DNA of 21,634 bases from Pleurotus djamor (lineage: Eukaryota > Basidiomycota > Agaricomycetes > Agaricales > Pleurotaceae), in contig JAPEVF010000765.1 of NCBI GenBank assembly GCA_029747585.1, positions 1 through 21,634 of the forward strand, written 5' to 3'. Below, one piece after another: positions 20,561-21,634 of this stretch (the stretch's first letter is position 1; each line of letters opens with the position of its first letter). A program made the position numbers and the translations under genes. The notes under the pieces are model-generated. The model did no database searches, was not told the origin of the DNA, and saw only the letters and a program-made list of their open reading frames with translations.

Positions 20561-20839
20561 CGAGGCTGAGACACAGATGATCGTGGTCGAAGGTCAACAC
20601 CAGGCGCTGCGTCCTGCAAAGCTCGAGTTACGGGAGCATTAGTGCCATTCCGGTTATCATGGAGCGGCCGATACAGGAGGTTTCCCTATTTGATCCAGGT
20701 CCAAAAGTTTGTCCGAATGGCACACGACATCATGGACATGGTCTGGTATGAAACGTTTAAATACGATAGATTATACAGTATCGTAGCTGGTACCTCCGTG
20801 TATGTCTACGAATACATATGGATGGCGAAGGAACATAAT

Positions 20840-21634
20840 TTAGGAGGTCGTGGCTTTTGAAAGGCTGAAGGCTGCTTCCCAACTAGCAGGTTCAAACCCC
20901 GAAGTTAATTGGCCTCGGGACCTTCCAACAAAATTTTGTGAAGAAATGACTATCAGACACAACGAGAGTATTAGGGAAGGTCGACGGAGTGCGAGCATCG
21001 CGAGTACTCACCGTAACCACGGAATATACTAGGATAGATGACTTCAACCTGGGAAGGATGCGACGGAAATGAGCTGAATTTGAAGCATCTAGCGCAAAAG
21101 ACCGTACTCACCGCTTCGCCAGCCAATACTACAAGGCCGTCTGATGGACGGATGCGGCCGAACAAATGAAAGCCTCCCCACGCCGTCTTGTACGCTTCAT
21201 CAGGCTGTGCCTTGTGGTGAGGTAAGATTCTGCAGGATAGGGACGCCATCACGGACCTTTGCTACTACAACGACGTCGGCTACGTCCTCCAACTCAGCAC
21301 GATTGGTTCCGGGAAGATAGGACTGATAAAAACACTGATATGTGCCTTCTTCATCAAACATCTCGATACCATCCTGGAGAGAACATTCAAATCAGAAATC
21401 CAATCCAATGTACTGGAGAAGTAACTCACGTCTTGTTCAATGAACTTGCATCCTGCAGGCAGCCATGCATTCCCAATTCCGTTTTTTGGATCATCGAATG
21501 GGAGACGCATTGACAAATCACTGCAGTAGTATTCTTTGATGATCAGACTTAATNGGGCGGCGTCCAAAAGTGGGGAAAGGTTGGGGCATGTCGAGAGTTG
21601 ACAGCCAAGTCGTATACACATCGACACAAGGAAC
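20840..21634 (-). CDS. F-box-family-like protein, C-terminal part (partial at right edge)
   Basis: Exons that close in phase: 21634-21430 (incomplete), 21373-21257, 21210-21112, 21048-21012, 20949-20840. The readable part includes CSDLSMRLPFDDPKNGIGN, AWLPAGCKFIEQD, LEDVADVVVVAK, then AYKTAWGGFHLFGRIRPSDG, YPSIFRGYVISSQNFVGRSR and FEPASWEAAFSLSK. The final domain parallels that of the neighbouring F-box gene (AWGQFNLVGRVRPCDG, YRGYLIG). The N-terminal half, where an F-box would be, is outside the window, so that domain is not shown. A 46-nt intron (21211-21256) is needed to keep the frame; without it a stop appears at 21200-21202. An N near 21554 lies in the first readable exon, whose 5' part is not certain to be coding. 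Confidence 0.6.

Noticed and set aside
21190..21260. Frameshift making the right-edge gene a pseudogene
   Set aside because: A 46-nt intron restores the frame and aligns with the neighbouring paralogue, so I treat the gene as intact.
1..21634. CRISPR array, tRNA or rRNA genes, bacterial operons
   Set aside because: No regularly spaced repeats, no cloverleaf or rRNA signatures were noticed, and all recognisable genes carry spliceosomal introns.

Overview
The window is a gene-dense stretch of fungal nuclear DNA, most likely from a mushroom-forming basidiomycete (Agaricomycetes). Genes are broken by many 46-80 nt GT...AG introns. Several protein families present are typical of Agaricomycetes: DUF6534 membrane proteins, lineage-specific F-box proteins and degenerate kinase-like proteins. 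No bacterial, viral or transposon structure is evident. All exon models below were built by eye. Most of them close exactly in phase, and that agreement is the main evidence for them. The sequence holds a few N bases (near 3407, 7574, 17697, 19054 and 21554).

Left part (1-7730, plus strand): the 3' end of the mitochondrial complex III core subunit 2 gene (1-392); a small conserved protein with a repeated KD[Y/F]xAAFG motif (782-1189); a 2H phosphoesterase of the ASCC1/AKAP7 type with an RG-rich N-terminus (1494-2806); a DUF6534 multi-pass membrane protein cut into very small exons (3143-5047); and a secreted, probably membrane-anchored glycoside-hydrolase-like protein (5398-7730).

Middle part (7919-11690, minus strand): a 12-exon gene whose reading frame joins a phosphoinositide-binding PX domain to a complete GH18 chitinase domain without a signal peptide (7919-10207); a damaged unidentified coding remnant (about 10230-10567); and a small cysteine-rich secreted protein with a GPI-type tail (10923-11690).

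Right part (11691-21634): a two-fold repeat of one arrangement. A degenerate kinase-like gene on the minus strand (12876-14181 and 15458-16908) is paired, head to head, with a small cysteine-rich, zinc-ribbon-like coding sequence on the plus strand (14591-14887 and 17624-17818). The kinase-like copies match exon by exon; the small proteins share a colinear C-x6-C-x14-C-x2-C pattern. After these come an intact F-box protein (18674-20560, minus) and the 3' part of a second gene with the same C-terminal domain (20840-21634, minus), which runs off the right edge.

The genes do not form one pathway. The points most worth following are the PX-GH18 fusion, the duplicated pseudokinase/zinc-ribbon module, and the unusual number of micro-exons and GC-AG introns.
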